From positions 41,292 to 105,291 of the forward strand of contig CALBFE010000016.1 in NCBI GenBank assembly GCA_937888825.1: a stretch of DNA of 64,000 nucleotides. Direction: 5' to 3'. This stretch comes from an uncultured Actinomycetes bacterium. GTDB taxonomy: Bacteria > Actinomycetota > Actinomycetes > Nanopelagicales > Nanopelagicaceae. The translations under genes were made by a program, and so were the position numbers. Below, one piece after another: positions 19,151-28,329 of the stretch. The notes beneath the pieces were generated by a model. It saw only the letters and a list, made by a program, of their open reading frames with translations. It was not told where the DNA came from and did no database searches. Numbering within the stretch: position 1 is the stretch's first letter; every line of letters starts with the position of its first letter.

Positions 19151-19885
19151 ATGTTTCCAGGTATTGGCACGCTCATCAATGTATTTGCAATCATTGGAGG
19201 AGCAGGGCTCGGTATTTTTGTTGGACATAGACTGCATTCAAAGACAAGAACTCTACTGACAGATGTATTAGGTCTTGCAACACTTCTAGGGGCTGCATCG
19301 GCGTTGATACCTATGTGGTCATCGCGCTATGTTGATTCATTGCCAGCGGGTTGGCCTTTACTAGTTGTACTTGGTTCGCTTATCTTCGGTGGTTTGATCG
19401 GTTCTGCACTGGGATTAGAAGATCGCTTAGATCATTTAGGTGAGAATTTACGGAAGAAGTTCAAAGCATCCCAGGAGAGCCCGTTCGTAGAGGGATTTGT
19501 TACAGCATCTCTTCTTTTTGCAATTGGACCTCTTGCGATTTTGGGCAGCATTAGCGATGGAATGTCGAATGGAATTGATCAACTCTTACTAAAAAGCACA
19601 CTCGACTTCTTTGCGGCGATGGCTTTTGCTTCATCCCTTGGTTGGGGAGTGGCTGTAGCTGCGATCCCTGTTGCCTTGTATCAAGGTTTTTGGACAGTCA
19701 TCGGATTAGCTCTAGGAGAAATCCTGGATGGATACCAAGTTGATGCCATGACAATCGTCGGAGGTGTTCTACTCATTGCAATAGGTCTGCGTCTACTCAA
19801 CATTAAACATGTGGCAGTCGGTAATTTACTTCCAGCCCTTGCAATAGCACCGCTACTTGCGATGCTTGTCCATTCTTTTATCTAG
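19151..19885 (+). CDS. DUF554 (YdfK-like) membrane protein
   Basis: Function unknown; predicted inner-membrane protein of 244 residues with about seven hydrophobic segments. It opens MFPGIGTLINVFAIIGGAGL, the usual N-terminus of the DUF554 family, and keeps the FAIGPLAILGSISDG motif. The track start at 19094 would overlap the divergent neighbour and its promoter, so ATG 19151 is chosen. Its stop shares CTAG with the convergent alcohol dehydrogenase. Confidence 0.85.
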   Translation: MFPGIGTLINVFAIIGGAGLGIFVGHRLHSKTRTLLTDVLGLATLLGAASALIPMWSSRYVDSLPAGWPLLVVLGSLIFGGLIGSALGLEDRLDHLGENLRKKFKASQESPFVEGFVTASLLFAIGPLAILGSISDGMSNGIDQLLLKSTLDFFAAMAFASSLGWGVAVAAIPVALYQGFWTVIGLALGEILDGYQVDAMTIVGGVLLIAIGLRLLNIKHVAVGNLLPALAIAPLLAMLVHSFI

Positions 19886-20922
19886 AACGTTGCTGCATCT
19901 ATAACGAAGCGGTATTTAACATCGCTGGCAATAGTGCGCTCATACGCTGTATTGGCGTATGAAGCCTCAATAACTTCGACGTCGCTGAGGATTGAATGCT
20001 CACCGCAGAAATCCAACATCTCCTGCATCTCTGGTATTCCGCCAATCATCGATCCAGCCAAGCGTCTGCGACCATTGAGCAACGCTCCAGCGTTGACCTC
20101 ATAAGGCTTTCCTGGAAGACCAATAATTACGAGTGTGCCATCAAGTCTGAGCAGATCTAGGTACTCATTGATTTCCAAAAATGCACTCACGGTGTTAAGA
20201 ACTAGATCAAAAGATTTCGTAAGGGGCTTGAGTGCATTCGGAGCACTGGTATCAACAAAGTGTTTGGCCCCCATCGCCAGAGCATCTTCTTTCTTTGAAG
20301 GCGAATGTGAAAGTACAGTTACTTCAGCTCCCATTGCAACGGCAAATTTCACTCCCATGTGTCCAAGTCCACCGAGGCCCATGACGGCAACTTTGCTTTT
20401 GGACGTGACATTCCATTTACGCAGTGGTGAATACAAAGTGATTCCAGCACATAAAAGTGGGGCTACTCCATCGAGTGCGAGGTTTGCTGGAATATGAACA
20501 GCGTAATCTTCGTTTATGACAAAGACATTTGAATAACCACCCAGTGCAACAGTCTTACCGTCTCGCTCCATTGTGTTGTAAGTGCCAGTCATGCCTTCTT
20601 CGCAGTACTGCTGTAACCCAGCAAGGCAGCTTGCGCACTTTCTACATGAATCAATAAACACTCCGACACCAATGCGATCCCCGACTGCAAACTTTGTAAC
20701 TGAGCTACCGGTTGCACTGACTGTTCCCGCAATTTCATGGCCAGGAACCATGGGAAAAATGGCTGGACCCCATTCTTCGCGGACTTGATGAATATCTGAG
20801 TGGCATATCCCTGCATAAGCGATATCTAGAGCAACATCGTGAGCGCCAAGTTCACGTCGTTCAAATTCATAGGAGGTCAGTTTGGCTTTGGCGGATAGCG
20901 CTGCTAAACCACGTGCCTTCAT
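19882..20922 (-). CDS. zinc-dependent alcohol dehydrogenase, YahK/cinnamyl-alcohol-dehydrogenase type
   Basis: NADP(H)-dependent aldehyde reductase or alcohol dehydrogenase. The 346-residue protein has the catalytic zinc ligands CHSDIH and GHEIAG, the structural zinc cysteines CRKCASCLAGLQQYC, and a Rossmann motif GLGGLGHMGVKFA. The QYCEEGMTGTYN stretch is typical of the YahK/AdhC branch. An AAGGAG ribosome binding site lies five bases before the ATG, unlike the leaderless genes around it. Physiological substrate is unknown. Confidence 0.9.
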   Translation of the reverse strand: MKARGLAALSAKAKLTSYEFERRELGAHDVALDIAYAGICHSDIHQVREEWGPAIFPMVPGHEIAGTVSATGSSVTKFAVGDRIGVGVFIDSCRKCASCLAGLQQYCEEGMTGTYNTMERDGKTVALGGYSNVFVINEDYAVHIPANLALDGVAPLLCAGITLYSPLRKWNVTSKSKVAVMGLGGLGHMGVKFAVAMGAEVTVLSHSPSKKEDALAMGAKHFVDTSAPNALKPLTKSFDLVLNTVSAFLEINEYLDLLRLDGTLVIIGLPGKPYEVNAGALLNGRRRLAGSMIGGIPEMQEMLDFCGEHSILSDVEVIEASYANTAYERTIASDVKYRFVIDAATF

Positions 20923-20940
20923 TGTTGCTCCTTGAATCGA

Positions 20941-21594
20941 CTATTGATTGAACGGTAGAGGTTGCGAAGATACATGACCTGCGCGAGAAACGCGAGCTGT
21001 AACTTGGCGCATATGGTGTCGACGACATAAAACTTCGTAACCCACTTCACTACCAGGTGAGACATCTCCAACAACTACTTGTTCACCCTCAACAACCATC
21101 ACACCACCTATCGTTCTAGCGTTATGTGTTGCACGTGATCCGCACCAGCACAGCGCCTCTACCTGCAATGTATTCACGCGATCTGCTAACTCAACCAATC
21201 GCGCCGAACCAGGAAAGAGCATCGTGCGAAAGTCACTTAAGATTCCAAAAGCATAAACATCGATTCCAAGCCCATCGACGATGCGGGCTAGCTGTTCGAT
21301 TTGCAGACGCTCATAAAACTGGGCTTCATCACAAATGATGTAATCAATGCGATCGCCAGCAGATAGTGCATCAACGACAAACTTGTGAATATCCAACGCT
21401 GGGATGACTTCAATTGCTGGGCTAGAAAGACCTAAACGTGAAGAGATGATTCCGCTTCCGGCGCGATCCTTATTGGTGAAAATTAAACCGGTTCTGCCGC
21501 GACTTTGATGATTATGCGCAGTCTGCAGGGCAAGAGTGGATTTTCCGCTATCCATTGTTCCGCAGTAGTAGGTCAGTTCAGCCATGGAAGGCAT
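20941..21594 (-). CDS. tdk: thymidine kinase, type II
   Basis: Phosphorylates thymidine for dTTP salvage. The ~214-217-residue protein has P-loop GTMDSGKST, the acidic site YIICDEAQFY, and zinc-ligand pairs (CWCG and CRRHH). Two starts are possible: ATG 21594 (MPSMAEL) or ATG 21585 (MAELTYYCG); the latter matches the usual family N-terminus better. It is downstream of the acyltransferase on the same strand. Confidence 0.94.
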   Translation of the reverse strand: MPSMAELTYYCGTMDSGKSTLALQTAHNHQSRGRTGLIFTNKDRAGSGIISSRLGLSSPAIEVIPALDIHKFVVDALSAGDRIDYIICDEAQFYERLQIEQLARIVDGLGIDVYAFGILSDFRTMLFPGSARLVELADRVNTLQVEALCWCGSRATHNARTIGGVMVVEGEQVVVGDVSPGSEVGYEVLCRRHHMRQVTARVSRAGHVSSQPLPFNQ

Positions 21595-21606
21595 CTTGCC
21601 ACAGAG

Positions 21607-23457
21607 TTAGGCAAAGAGCCCCTTTGCGATAAGTGCTTGCTCAATTTTTGGTAGCAATCTCAAGGACATTTTAACTGAGATGTGAGATGCGTCGCGATAA
21701 GCCACAATTCCATCGATGATCGCGGGGCAGTATGAGGAGCACAACCACGGTGTTGGATCAATTACTTCGAAGCCAGCAATAACCGAGACGCGAGATCTTT
21801 CAGTGGAATCACAGACACTGGAATTGCGAGAGGCTAAGCAATTAGGAATATCACGCAAAGGTCTTGGAGTGTCACTGATATAGATCAAGTGGTCAGTTGA
21901 ACCCTTCAAGTCATTGAGAAGTTTTCTTTGACCGTCTCGCCACCACTGTTGGCGGCTCACGTTACTTTTTGCAGGAGTGAAGTATTGGAAACTGCTGGTA
22001 ATGACCGCCATTGGTTTTATCTTGGCAATTCTCGCAATAGAGTTTTGACGCCATTTGGTGCAGTGCGCCATTTTGAAGGCACCTTGATCCGGACGCTTGG
22101 CATCAACTGCCGAACATGCAGACTTAGTCAAAGATATGAGTTTGAATCCGCGTTCATTAGCTAATTCCTCAAGCGTTGGGAACCATTGAGCAGCGTGGGA
22201 ATCCCCGTAGAGAACTATAGTTTTGGGGGAATTCTTGTTTCCGTAAGTACAATGTCCTGATTTAGTTTCACCATAGTTAACATGGCAACCATCACTATAT
22301 ACGTCCGGCTTCTGCACCACCGTTACTAAATCAAATTGGTAAGAAATATCGCCTCTAGTTGTGATGATTGATGATGCGCTCAAAGCTATTACAACTCCTG
22401 CAACGAGTGAAACTGCCGTTGTGATAGCAGCGCCTTTATAGACAGTTCGAGTTGAAAGATTCTTATGACGAAAAGGTTCTTCCACGAATTTACTGGTCAA
22501 GTGGGCAAGAATGATCGTCAAGAGAATGCATAAGAAGCGCTCATAGAAACGTAGCGGTCTTCCAAGAGCGCTGCTGGGCAATACTAATGTCGGCCAATGC
22601 CAAAGGTATAGCGGGTAAGAGATCGCACCTAACCATTGGCTCAAACGTGCATTAGATAGATCATTAAACAGTGGTGGCCAGTATTTGATCGAAGCAATCA
22701 GTGCGACCGTAGCCAATACTGGAAGCAGCGCATTTTTGCCTGGGAAAGCAGTGTGTTCATTAAAGTTAAGTGAAGAGAATGCAATTCCGAAGAAACCTAA
22801 CCATGGAAGGATTCGAATCTTCTTTTTCGTCTCCGGAATAAAAAGAAGTAGCGCTCCAAAACCTAACTCCCAAGCACGTGTGGGCAAAGAATAAAACGCC
22901 CAGATAGGTGCAACTTGTGTGAGATAGATGGAGAGAAGGAGGGAAGCTAAGGTTGTGATCGCGATCCCAGCAAAAATAACTTTTTTGCCATAACGTGCGA
23001 GGAATAGGATAAAGAGCGGCCATACCAGATAGAACTGTTCTTCAACAGCTAGTGACCAATAGTGAATAAATGGTGATGGGGTAGCATTTAGATTCTGGTA
23101 ATCATTTTGCCACCAGGCAAATAGATAGTTAGAAATATAGGCCGCAGCGGCAAAGAGATCTCTGCCTAGGGAGCCACGGGTAATTGGGGGAAAGAGAATC
23201 CAGGCAAAGATTGCTGTAACAAAAAGTACGAATACCGATGTCGGTAGGAGACGTTTAATACGACGTTGATAGAAGGTTTTTAGATTTAGAGTTCCAGTAT
23301 TTTCGATTTCTCGCAGTATGAGTCCAGTAATTAGATAGCCAGAGATTACATAGAAGATGTCGACACCGATAAATCCGCCAGGGATAAGCCGGGCATGAAA
23401 TACAGTTACCAGTATTGCGGCAAGGGCGCGAAGACCTTGAATCTGGGTAATGCGCAC
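21607..23457 (-). CDS. OafA/YrhL-type acyltransferase with SGNH domain
   Basis: Membrane O-acyltransferase that moves acyl (usually acetyl) groups onto envelope polysaccharide or lipid. Residues ~1-360 form an acyltransferase-3 domain with about ten membrane segments; markers are IQGLRALAAILVTVFHARL at the start and YWSLAVEEQFYLVWPLF. Residues ~370-616 form a periplasmic SGNH hydrolase-like domain with VLYGDSHAAQWFPTL; the final block may be DASHISVKMS. It starts at GTG 23457, 2 bases after apt ends. No polysaccharide genes are adjacent, so the acceptor is unknown. Confidence 0.88.
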   Translation of the reverse strand: MRITQIQGLRALAAILVTVFHARLIPGGFIGVDIFYVISGYLITGLILREIENTGTLNLKTFYQRRIKRLLPTSVFVLFVTAIFAWILFPPITRGSLGRDLFAAAAYISNYLFAWWQNDYQNLNATPSPFIHYWSLAVEEQFYLVWPLFILFLARYGKKVIFAGIAITTLASLLLSIYLTQVAPIWAFYSLPTRAWELGFGALLLFIPETKKKIRILPWLGFFGIAFSSLNFNEHTAFPGKNALLPVLATVALIASIKYWPPLFNDLSNARLSQWLGAISYPLYLWHWPTLVLPSSALGRPLRFYERFLCILLTIILAHLTSKFVEEPFRHKNLSTRTVYKGAAITTAVSLVAGVVIALSASSIITTRGDISYQFDLVTVVQKPDVYSDGCHVNYGETKSGHCTYGNKNSPKTIVLYGDSHAAQWFPTLEELANERGFKLISLTKSACSAVDAKRPDQGAFKMAHCTKWRQNSIARIAKIKPMAVITSSFQYFTPAKSNVSRQQWWRDGQRKLLNDLKGSTDHLIYISDTPRPLRDIPNCLASRNSSVCDSTERSRVSVIAGFEVIDPTPWLCSSYCPAIIDGIVAYRDASHISVKMSLRLLPKIEQALIAKGLFA

Positions 23458-23459
23458 TA

Positions 23460-23987
23460 TTAAGAAATTACCAGTGAGTGAACTGGAATCTGTGGATACT
23501 TAGCAGCTAGGCGAGCACGACCCTCAAGAGCTTGGATTTCTAGTAAAGCCAATATTTGATAAACACTTCCACCCGCACGATTAACAAGTTGAATTGCTGC
23601 GTCAAGTGTTCCACCAGTTGCCAGTACATCATCGATCAGGAGCACTTCGCCGGCAAAGGGAATTGCATCAACATGTATCTCTAAAACATCATTGCCATAT
23701 TCAAGTCCATAGCTTTGCGAGAAGGTGGTGTGGGGGAGTTTGCCCGCTTTACGGATTGGAACAAATCCAGTTTTCATTTTATTGGCTAGAGCAGAAGCGA
23801 AGATAAAGCCTCTGGCTTCAATGCCTGCGATAGAAGTTTCTGGGCGCGCAAATTGTGCAAAGTGATCGGTGACAGCCGAGAATGCCGCCCCATCTGCAAG
23901 AAGAGGAGTGATGTCTTGAAAGAGGATCCCAGGTTTTGGATAATCAGGGATTGCTCTGATGAGTGAGACAGCCTCATCGATCTTCAT
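23460..23987 (-). CDS. apt: adenine phosphoribosyltransferase
   Basis: Salvages adenine to AMP with PRPP. The 175-residue protein has the N-terminal IRAIPDYPKPGILFQDITP, GIEARGFIF, and the PRPP loop EVLLIDDVLATGGTLDAA. It is the promoter-proximal gene of an apt-acyltransferase-tdk string on the minus strand. Confidence 0.96.
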   Translation of the reverse strand: MKIDEAVSLIRAIPDYPKPGILFQDITPLLADGAAFSAVTDHFAQFARPETSIAGIEARGFIFASALANKMKTGFVPIRKAGKLPHTTFSQSYGLEYGNDVLEIHVDAIPFAGEVLLIDDVLATGGTLDAAIQLVNRAGGSVYQILALLEIQALEGRARLAAKYPQIPVHSLVIS

Positions 23988-23993
23988 ATGCTC

Positions 23994-23999
23994 ATCCTA
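23994..23999 (-). promoter_or_regulatory. -10 element TAGGAT of apt
   Basis: Minus-strand TAGGAT is exactly six bases before the apt ATG, just 7 bases past the tRNA-Leu 3' end. Confidence 0.45.
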
Positions 24000-24006
24000 A
24001 CGAATG

Positions 24007-24090
24007 TGTCCGAGAGGGGACTTGAACCCCTAATCCCTTACGGGAACTAACACCTCAAGCTAGCGCGTCTGCCAATTCCGCCACCCGGAC
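24007..24090 (-). tRNA. tRNA-Leu (anticodon GAG)
   Basis: 84-base class II tRNA. The acceptor stem GTCCGGG pairs with CTCGGAC (one G-T), followed by discriminator A; CCA is not encoded. The anticodon arm is CTAGC-TTGAGGT-GTTAG giving GAG (reads CUC/CUU). A long variable arm (TTCCCGTAAGGGA) and T-arm GGGGTTCAAGTCCCC are present. Confidence 0.97.
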
Positions 24091-24133
24091 TAAGTGCTGG
24101 GAAAGGATAGCAATTGGGTGAGAGAATGGCGAA

Positions 24134-25447
24134 ATGACTACAACATCGCGCACTGAACTTGAAAATGAAGCTATCCGTATTTGCCAGGAATTGATCCGAA
24201 TTCCTTCCGTCAATTTTGGTGATGGGAAAGGCGATGAAAAGCAAGTTGCTGAACATGTGATGAAGCTGCTGACCGAGGTTGGAATTGAAGCCACTATGTA
24301 TGAGGCAGCACCTGGTCGTTGTAATGTGATTGCACGCATTAAGGGAACAGATTCGTCGCGGCCTGGTTTGGTTGTTCATGGTCATATAGATGTTGTGCCT
24401 GCAAATGCCGATGATTGGTCCGTAGATCCTTTCAGCGGAGAGATTCGCGATGGGATGATCTGGGGCCGTGGGGCAGTAGATATGAAAAATATGGATGCGA
24501 TGATTCTGGCGACGGTGCGTGATTGGGCGCGAACTGGTTACAAACCAAAGCGTGACATTGTTTTAGCTTTCTTTGCTGATGAAGAAGCTGGAAGTATCTA
24601 TGGTTCCCATTGGATGGTTGATAAGCACCCAGAAGTATTTGCTGGATGTACTGAAGCGGTTTCAGAGGTTGGTGGATTCTCAGTAACAGTTGCTGGCGGA
24701 AAACGTCTCTATCTCATTGAAACTGCTGAAAAGGGCATTCACTGGATGAGGCTCACCGCGCACGGACGCGCAGGACACGGTTCTGTTACAAATAATGAAA
24801 ACGCAATCACTCGTTTAAGTGAAGCGGTCGCAAAGATTGGTAATCACCAATGGCCACAACGTTATAGCGCAACTGTTAAGGCGTTTTTCAAAAAGGTTGC
24901 TGCAGAGACCGGCAAGGAGTACAACGAAAAGGATTTAACACCACTTCTGAGTGAATTGGGTTTTGCTGCACGTATGGTTGGAGCAACTCTACAAAACACA
25001 GCTAATCCAACAATGCTTGAAGCTGGATACAAAGCTAACGTAATTCCGGGATCAGCCAGCGCAGTCGTAGATGGTCGTTTCATTCCTGGTTTTGAAAACG
25101 AGTTGAATGAAACAATCAAATCTCTCATTGGCCCAGATATCACCATCGAAACTATTACTACCGATAAAGCTTTAGAAGTACCTTTTGAGGGCGATCTTGT
25201 TGATGCGATGTGCGCAGCGATTATGATTGAAGATCCCGAAGGTGTCCCAGTTCCATATGTCATGAGCGGTGGAACTGATAACAAAGCGCTAGCTGAACTT
25301 GGAATTATTGGTTACGGATTCTCACCACTTAAACTCGATGCGGACTTTGATTTCATGGCGCTATTTCATGGAGTTGATGAGCGAGTGCCAATTGAGGGTC
25401 TTACTTTTGGTGTTCGAGTACTGAAAGATTTTCTAGAACACGCCTAA
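24134..25447 (+). CDS. M20 family metallopeptidase / dipeptidase
   Basis: Zinc-dependent peptidase or deacylase of the M20/M25/M40 group. The 437-residue protein has the metal and catalytic motifs VVHGHIDVVPA, WGRGAVDMKNMDA and FFADEEAGSIYG, the dimerisation-domain histidine (AGHGS), and a late MSGGTDNKAL. The precise substrate (dipeptide or N-acyl amino acid) cannot be told. It runs convergent into the aldo/keto reductase with a 4-base stop overlap. Confidence 0.92.
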   Translation: MTTTSRTELENEAIRICQELIRIPSVNFGDGKGDEKQVAEHVMKLLTEVGIEATMYEAAPGRCNVIARIKGTDSSRPGLVVHGHIDVVPANADDWSVDPFSGEIRDGMIWGRGAVDMKNMDAMILATVRDWARTGYKPKRDIVLAFFADEEAGSIYGSHWMVDKHPEVFAGCTEAVSEVGGFSVTVAGGKRLYLIETAEKGIHWMRLTAHGRAGHGSVTNNENAITRLSEAVAKIGNHQWPQRYSATVKAFFKKVAAETGKEYNEKDLTPLLSELGFAARMVGATLQNTANPTMLEAGYKANVIPGSASAVVDGRFIPGFENELNETIKSLIGPDITIETITTDKALEVPFEGDLVDAMCAAIMIEDPEGVPVPYVMSGGTDNKALAELGIIGYGFSPLKLDADFDFMALFHGVDERVPIEGLTFGVRVLKDFLEHA

Positions 25448-26388
25448 GCGCTGACGTCATCAAGGGCGTTGCGAACAATGTCTGGGAGAGAAATCTCTTC
25501 ACTTTGTAATACGCCACGTATTTGAGCGCCGGTTCTAGCACCAATGATTGTGCTGGTTACACCAGGAGCATCTCTTACCCACGCCAGTGCTACCTCAAGA
25601 GGTGAATACCCCAACCCGCTTGCAGCAACACACACCGCTTCAACGATGCTGCTACTTCTTGAATCAAGATAGAGAGCAATGTCTTTTGCAAAATGTGGTG
25701 CAGCCCCGCGCGAATCACTCGGAATTCCATTGCGATATTTACCGGTGAGTACACCACGTGCTAGTGGTGCCCAAGCAACGAAACCAACACCACAAGCTTG
25801 TGCACTATCTAGAATCTCCATCTCAACATCGCGATTGAGTAATGAGTACTCGCTTTGAATCGTAGTAATCGGTGCTTTTGCTGAATTAGTAATTTGTTTG
25901 GTTGCAGATTGTGCTAGTTGCCATCCTGTGAAATTTGAAATGCCAACATAGCGCGCACGGCCGGTGCTATAGGCATAGTCGAGTGCAGAGAGTGTGTCAT
26001 CAATAGGTGAAAATGGATCCCATGTGTGAACCTGCCAAATATCTACAAAATTGGTGCCTAGTCTGCTGAGTGAACGGTCCAATTCAGCAATAAGAGCGTG
26101 CCGTGAATTATCAACTGTGCGCACGCCATCAGGAAAAGTCAGGCCTGCTTTAGTGGCTATGACAACTTCGTCGCGTTGAAAAAGAGTTCCGATGAGTCCA
26201 CCGATTACCCGCTCGCTATCGCCATCTCCATACGTCGCGGCGGTATCAACGAAGTTTCCACCAGCATCGATGAAAGCACGGCATTGATCGGCGGCTTCAT
26301 GTTCGTCGGTGTCACGACCCCATGTCATAGTTCCTAGCGCTAATCGAGAGAGCATGAGCCCGCTGTTGCCCGCTTTTCTCATCTGCAT
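25444..26388 (-). CDS. aldo/keto reductase
   Basis: NADPH-dependent carbonyl reductase of the AKR superfamily, 314 residues. The catalytic tetrad can be placed: Asp and Tyr in FVDTAATYGDGDSE, Lys in VIATKAG, His in WQVHTWD. The cofactor region near the C-terminus reads TSTIIGARTGAQI. The Tyr-based AKR families closest in style are YghZ/AKR11-like. Substrate unknown. Confidence 0.92.
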   Translation of the reverse strand: MQMRKAGNSGLMLSRLALGTMTWGRDTDEHEAADQCRAFIDAGGNFVDTAATYGDGDSERVIGGLIGTLFQRDEVVIATKAGLTFPDGVRTVDNSRHALIAELDRSLSRLGTNFVDIWQVHTWDPFSPIDDTLSALDYAYSTGRARYVGISNFTGWQLAQSATKQITNSAKAPITTIQSEYSLLNRDVEMEILDSAQACGVGFVAWAPLARGVLTGKYRNGIPSDSRGAAPHFAKDIALYLDSRSSSIVEAVCVAASGLGYSPLEVALAWVRDAPGVTSTIIGARTGAQIRGVLQSEEISLPDIVRNALDDVSA

Positions 26389-26394
26389 GGAGAG

Positions 26395-26400
26395 ACCCTA
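26395..26400 (-). promoter_or_regulatory. -10 element TAGGGT of the aldo/keto reductase gene
   Basis: Minus-strand TAGGGT six bases before ATG 26388; leaderless arrangement, divergent from the phosphatase-like gene. Confidence 0.5.
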
Positions 26401-26426
26401 GCAAGTCATGAGAGTAAAACCTGCGA

Positions 26427-26432
26427 TAGCCT
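26427..26432 (+). promoter_or_regulatory. -10 element TAGCCT of the histidine phosphatase gene
   Basis: TAGCCT lies seven bases before ATG 26440, one base longer than the common N6 spacing here. Confidence 0.4.
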
Positions 26433-26439
26433 TTGCGAT

Positions 26440-27111
26440 ATGCAGATAGTTTTGATAAGACATGCCCATTCCCAAGCAAATGCTCGAGGGGTCTTATCTG
26501 GGCGTCTTCCTAATATCTCACTTTCTGAAAAGGGAATGAAGCAATCCCATGAGCTTGCCGCCAGATTAGGTTCATTTCCTATTTCCGGTATCCGTATCAG
26601 TCCCATGCAAAGATGCCACGAAACAATTGCGCCTTGGCTCAGCGCGCTACCAAAGTCGAGCCTGAAGTTCCTGGTTAAAGATGAGAATCTCACCGAAGTT
26701 GATTATGGAAGTTGGAGTGGGAAGAAATTATCCGTTCTTTCGCGAAATAAATTATGGAAGACTGTTCAAGGTAATCCCTCTGCGATGTATTTTCCGGAAG
26801 GTGAAGGCTTAGCTCATATGCAGCAAAGGGCTATGACAGCAGTTCACGAGTCCTTGAACGTCAAAAGGAGTGGAGTTGCTGTGCTAGTGAGTCATGGTGA
26901 TGTCATCAAAGCCATTGTCGCTAGCGCCCTTGGGATGCATCTAGATGATTTCCAACGCATTGTTATTGATCCAGCCTCTGTAACCATTTTGGATTATTCG
27001 AATGGAAAAGCCCGTTTAACGCTGATGAATGATTCTCGTTCTGTTCTACACGATGTTTTAGCAGGTCCAAAGCGTAGTAAAAACCTACTGGGTGGTGGGG
27101 CAGGAAAATGA
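26440..27111 (+). CDS. histidine phosphatase (phosphoglycerate mutase-like, MSMEG_4193 type)
   Basis: Branch-1 histidine phosphatase of 223 residues. The catalytic loop is LIRHAHSQAN (RHG in most relatives, here RHA), with DENLTEVDYGSWSGK and a second histidine in VLVSHGDVIKAIV. The gene order phosphatase-DUF3090-SCO1664 type-mshC is conserved in actinobacteria, where its substrate is not established. It overlaps DUF3090 by 4 bases (ATGA). Confidence 0.88.
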   Translation: MQIVLIRHAHSQANARGVLSGRLPNISLSEKGMKQSHELAARLGSFPISGIRISPMQRCHETIAPWLSALPKSSLKFLVKDENLTEVDYGSWSGKKLSVLSRNKLWKTVQGNPSAMYFPEGEGLAHMQQRAMTAVHESLNVKRSGVAVLVSHGDVIKAIVASALGMHLDDFQRIVIDPASVTILDYSNGKARLTLMNDSRSVLHDVLAGPKRSKNLLGGGAGK

Positions 27112-27617
27112 GCTATGAGTTCAAGAACGTAGACCGCTTCATTTGTGGAACTGTGGGTGAACCGGGTGAGCGAGAGTTTTATCTTCAAGTTCGTGCTGGT
27201 TCAGCCCTTGTCAGTGCATCCCTTGAAAAAGCTCAAACTTCTACGCTGGCCCAGCGGTTAGAGATCCTGTGCAAGCAAGTTGTTAAAGAAGATGTGACAT
27301 TAGTTGTCGATCGAGTGGAGCGCGATGATGCAGCCCTTGAGTCACCAGTGGATAAAGACTTCGTCATAGGCGCGATATCTATTGCTTGGGACGATGCTTC
27401 AAAGAAAGTATGTGTGGAACTGTTTTCAATAAAGGAGATTGAAGTCCAGGACGAAGTACCGGAGATAACGTTAAACATCACCCTTGGCCAAGCGAAAGCT
27501 TTTATTGCCCGCACAAACGCTGTAGTAAATGCCGGTCGTGTTCCATGTCCATTCTGCTCTCTGCCAATTGATCCACGTGGTCATTTATGTCCTAGGGCAA
27601 ATGGCTACAGACGATAA
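27108..27617 (+). CDS. DUF3090 family protein
   Basis: Conserved actinobacterial protein of unknown function, 169 residues. It has a characteristic opening (YEFKNVDRFICGTVGEPGER) and a C-terminal cysteine module CPFCSLPIDPRGHLCPRANG, probably metal-binding. It overlaps the next gene by 17 bases. The tight coupling with the SCO1664-type protein and mshC suggests linked function, but this is inference. Confidence 0.9.
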   Translation: MSYEFKNVDRFICGTVGEPGEREFYLQVRAGSALVSASLEKAQTSTLAQRLEILCKQVVKEDVTLVVDRVERDDAALESPVDKDFVIGAISIAWDDASKKVCVELFSIKEIEVQDEVPEITLNITLGQAKAFIARTNAVVNAGRVPCPFCSLPIDPRGHLCPRANGYRR

Positions 27618-28305
27618 GCGCTCGATTCTGACTTTCGGAGAAATGTCAGTTACAGGTCGATTAGTTGATGCATCGAATGCAACGTTATTTGCAACCGTTA
27701 CACACCAAAAGACCGAAATTACATGCATCTATAAACCAGTTGCGGGGGAGCGCCCGTTATGGGATTTCCCGGATGGAACCCTCGCCGATCGCGAATACGC
27801 AGCTTTCCGAGTGAGTGAATTTCTTGGTTTGGATTTAGTTCCGCTAACCATTTTGCGCGAAGGTCCTTATGGAATCGGAATGGTGCAAGAGTGGATAGAT
27901 ATCGATGAATCAATCGATCTTGCCGAATTTTTCTCTCAAGACTTACCCCAACTTCGCTCGATGGCCTTTTTCGATGCAATCATCAACAATACTGATCGCA
28001 AGATCGGGCATTTATTGCCTGATGAAGCTGGACATGTTTTTGGATGTGACCATGGAGTTACTTTTCACGAAGAGGACAAGCTGCGAACAGTGTTGTGGCA
28101 ATGGGCCGGGGATGAACTAAGCGCTGATGAATTCAAGGCGTTAAAATCGATCAAAGATGCTCTTGGCAAAGAATTGGATTTATCGCCTTATTTAACACAA
28201 GTGGAAATCAACGCTTTACTCGCACGAGTGCTGAGGTTGCTAGAAACCGGTGTGATGCCTATACCTAATCCGGAGTGGCCCGCTATTCCGTGGCCTGCTT
28301 TCTAG
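27601..28305 (+). CDS. SCO1664 family protein (PI3/PI4-kinase-like fold)
   Basis: Conserved actinobacterial protein, 234 residues from ATG 27601; the track start 27529 is inside DUF3090. Kinase-like features include a lysine strand CIYKPVAGERPLWDFPDGTL, a catalytic-loop-like AIINNTDRKIGHLL and a metal-site-like VFGCDHGVTFH, reminiscent of HipA/PI-kinase folds. Activity is not established. It precedes mshC by 24 bases. Confidence 0.87.
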   Translation: MATDDKRSILTFGEMSVTGRLVDASNATLFATVTHQKTEITCIYKPVAGERPLWDFPDGTLADREYAAFRVSEFLGLDLVPLTILREGPYGIGMVQEWIDIDESIDLAEFFSQDLPQLRSMAFFDAIINNTDRKIGHLLPDEAGHVFGCDHGVTFHEEDKLRTVLWQWAGDELSADEFKALKSIKDALGKELDLSPYLTQVEINALLARVLRLLETGVMPIPNPEWPAIPWPAF

Positions 28306-28317
28306 CGGCAAAGTTAC

Positions 28318-28323
28318 TAGAAT
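28318..28323 (+). promoter_or_regulatory. -10 element TAGAAT of mshC
   Basis: TAGAAT, close to TATAAT, lies six bases before the mshC ATG (28330). Confidence 0.5.
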
Positions 28324-28329
28324 CCACCC

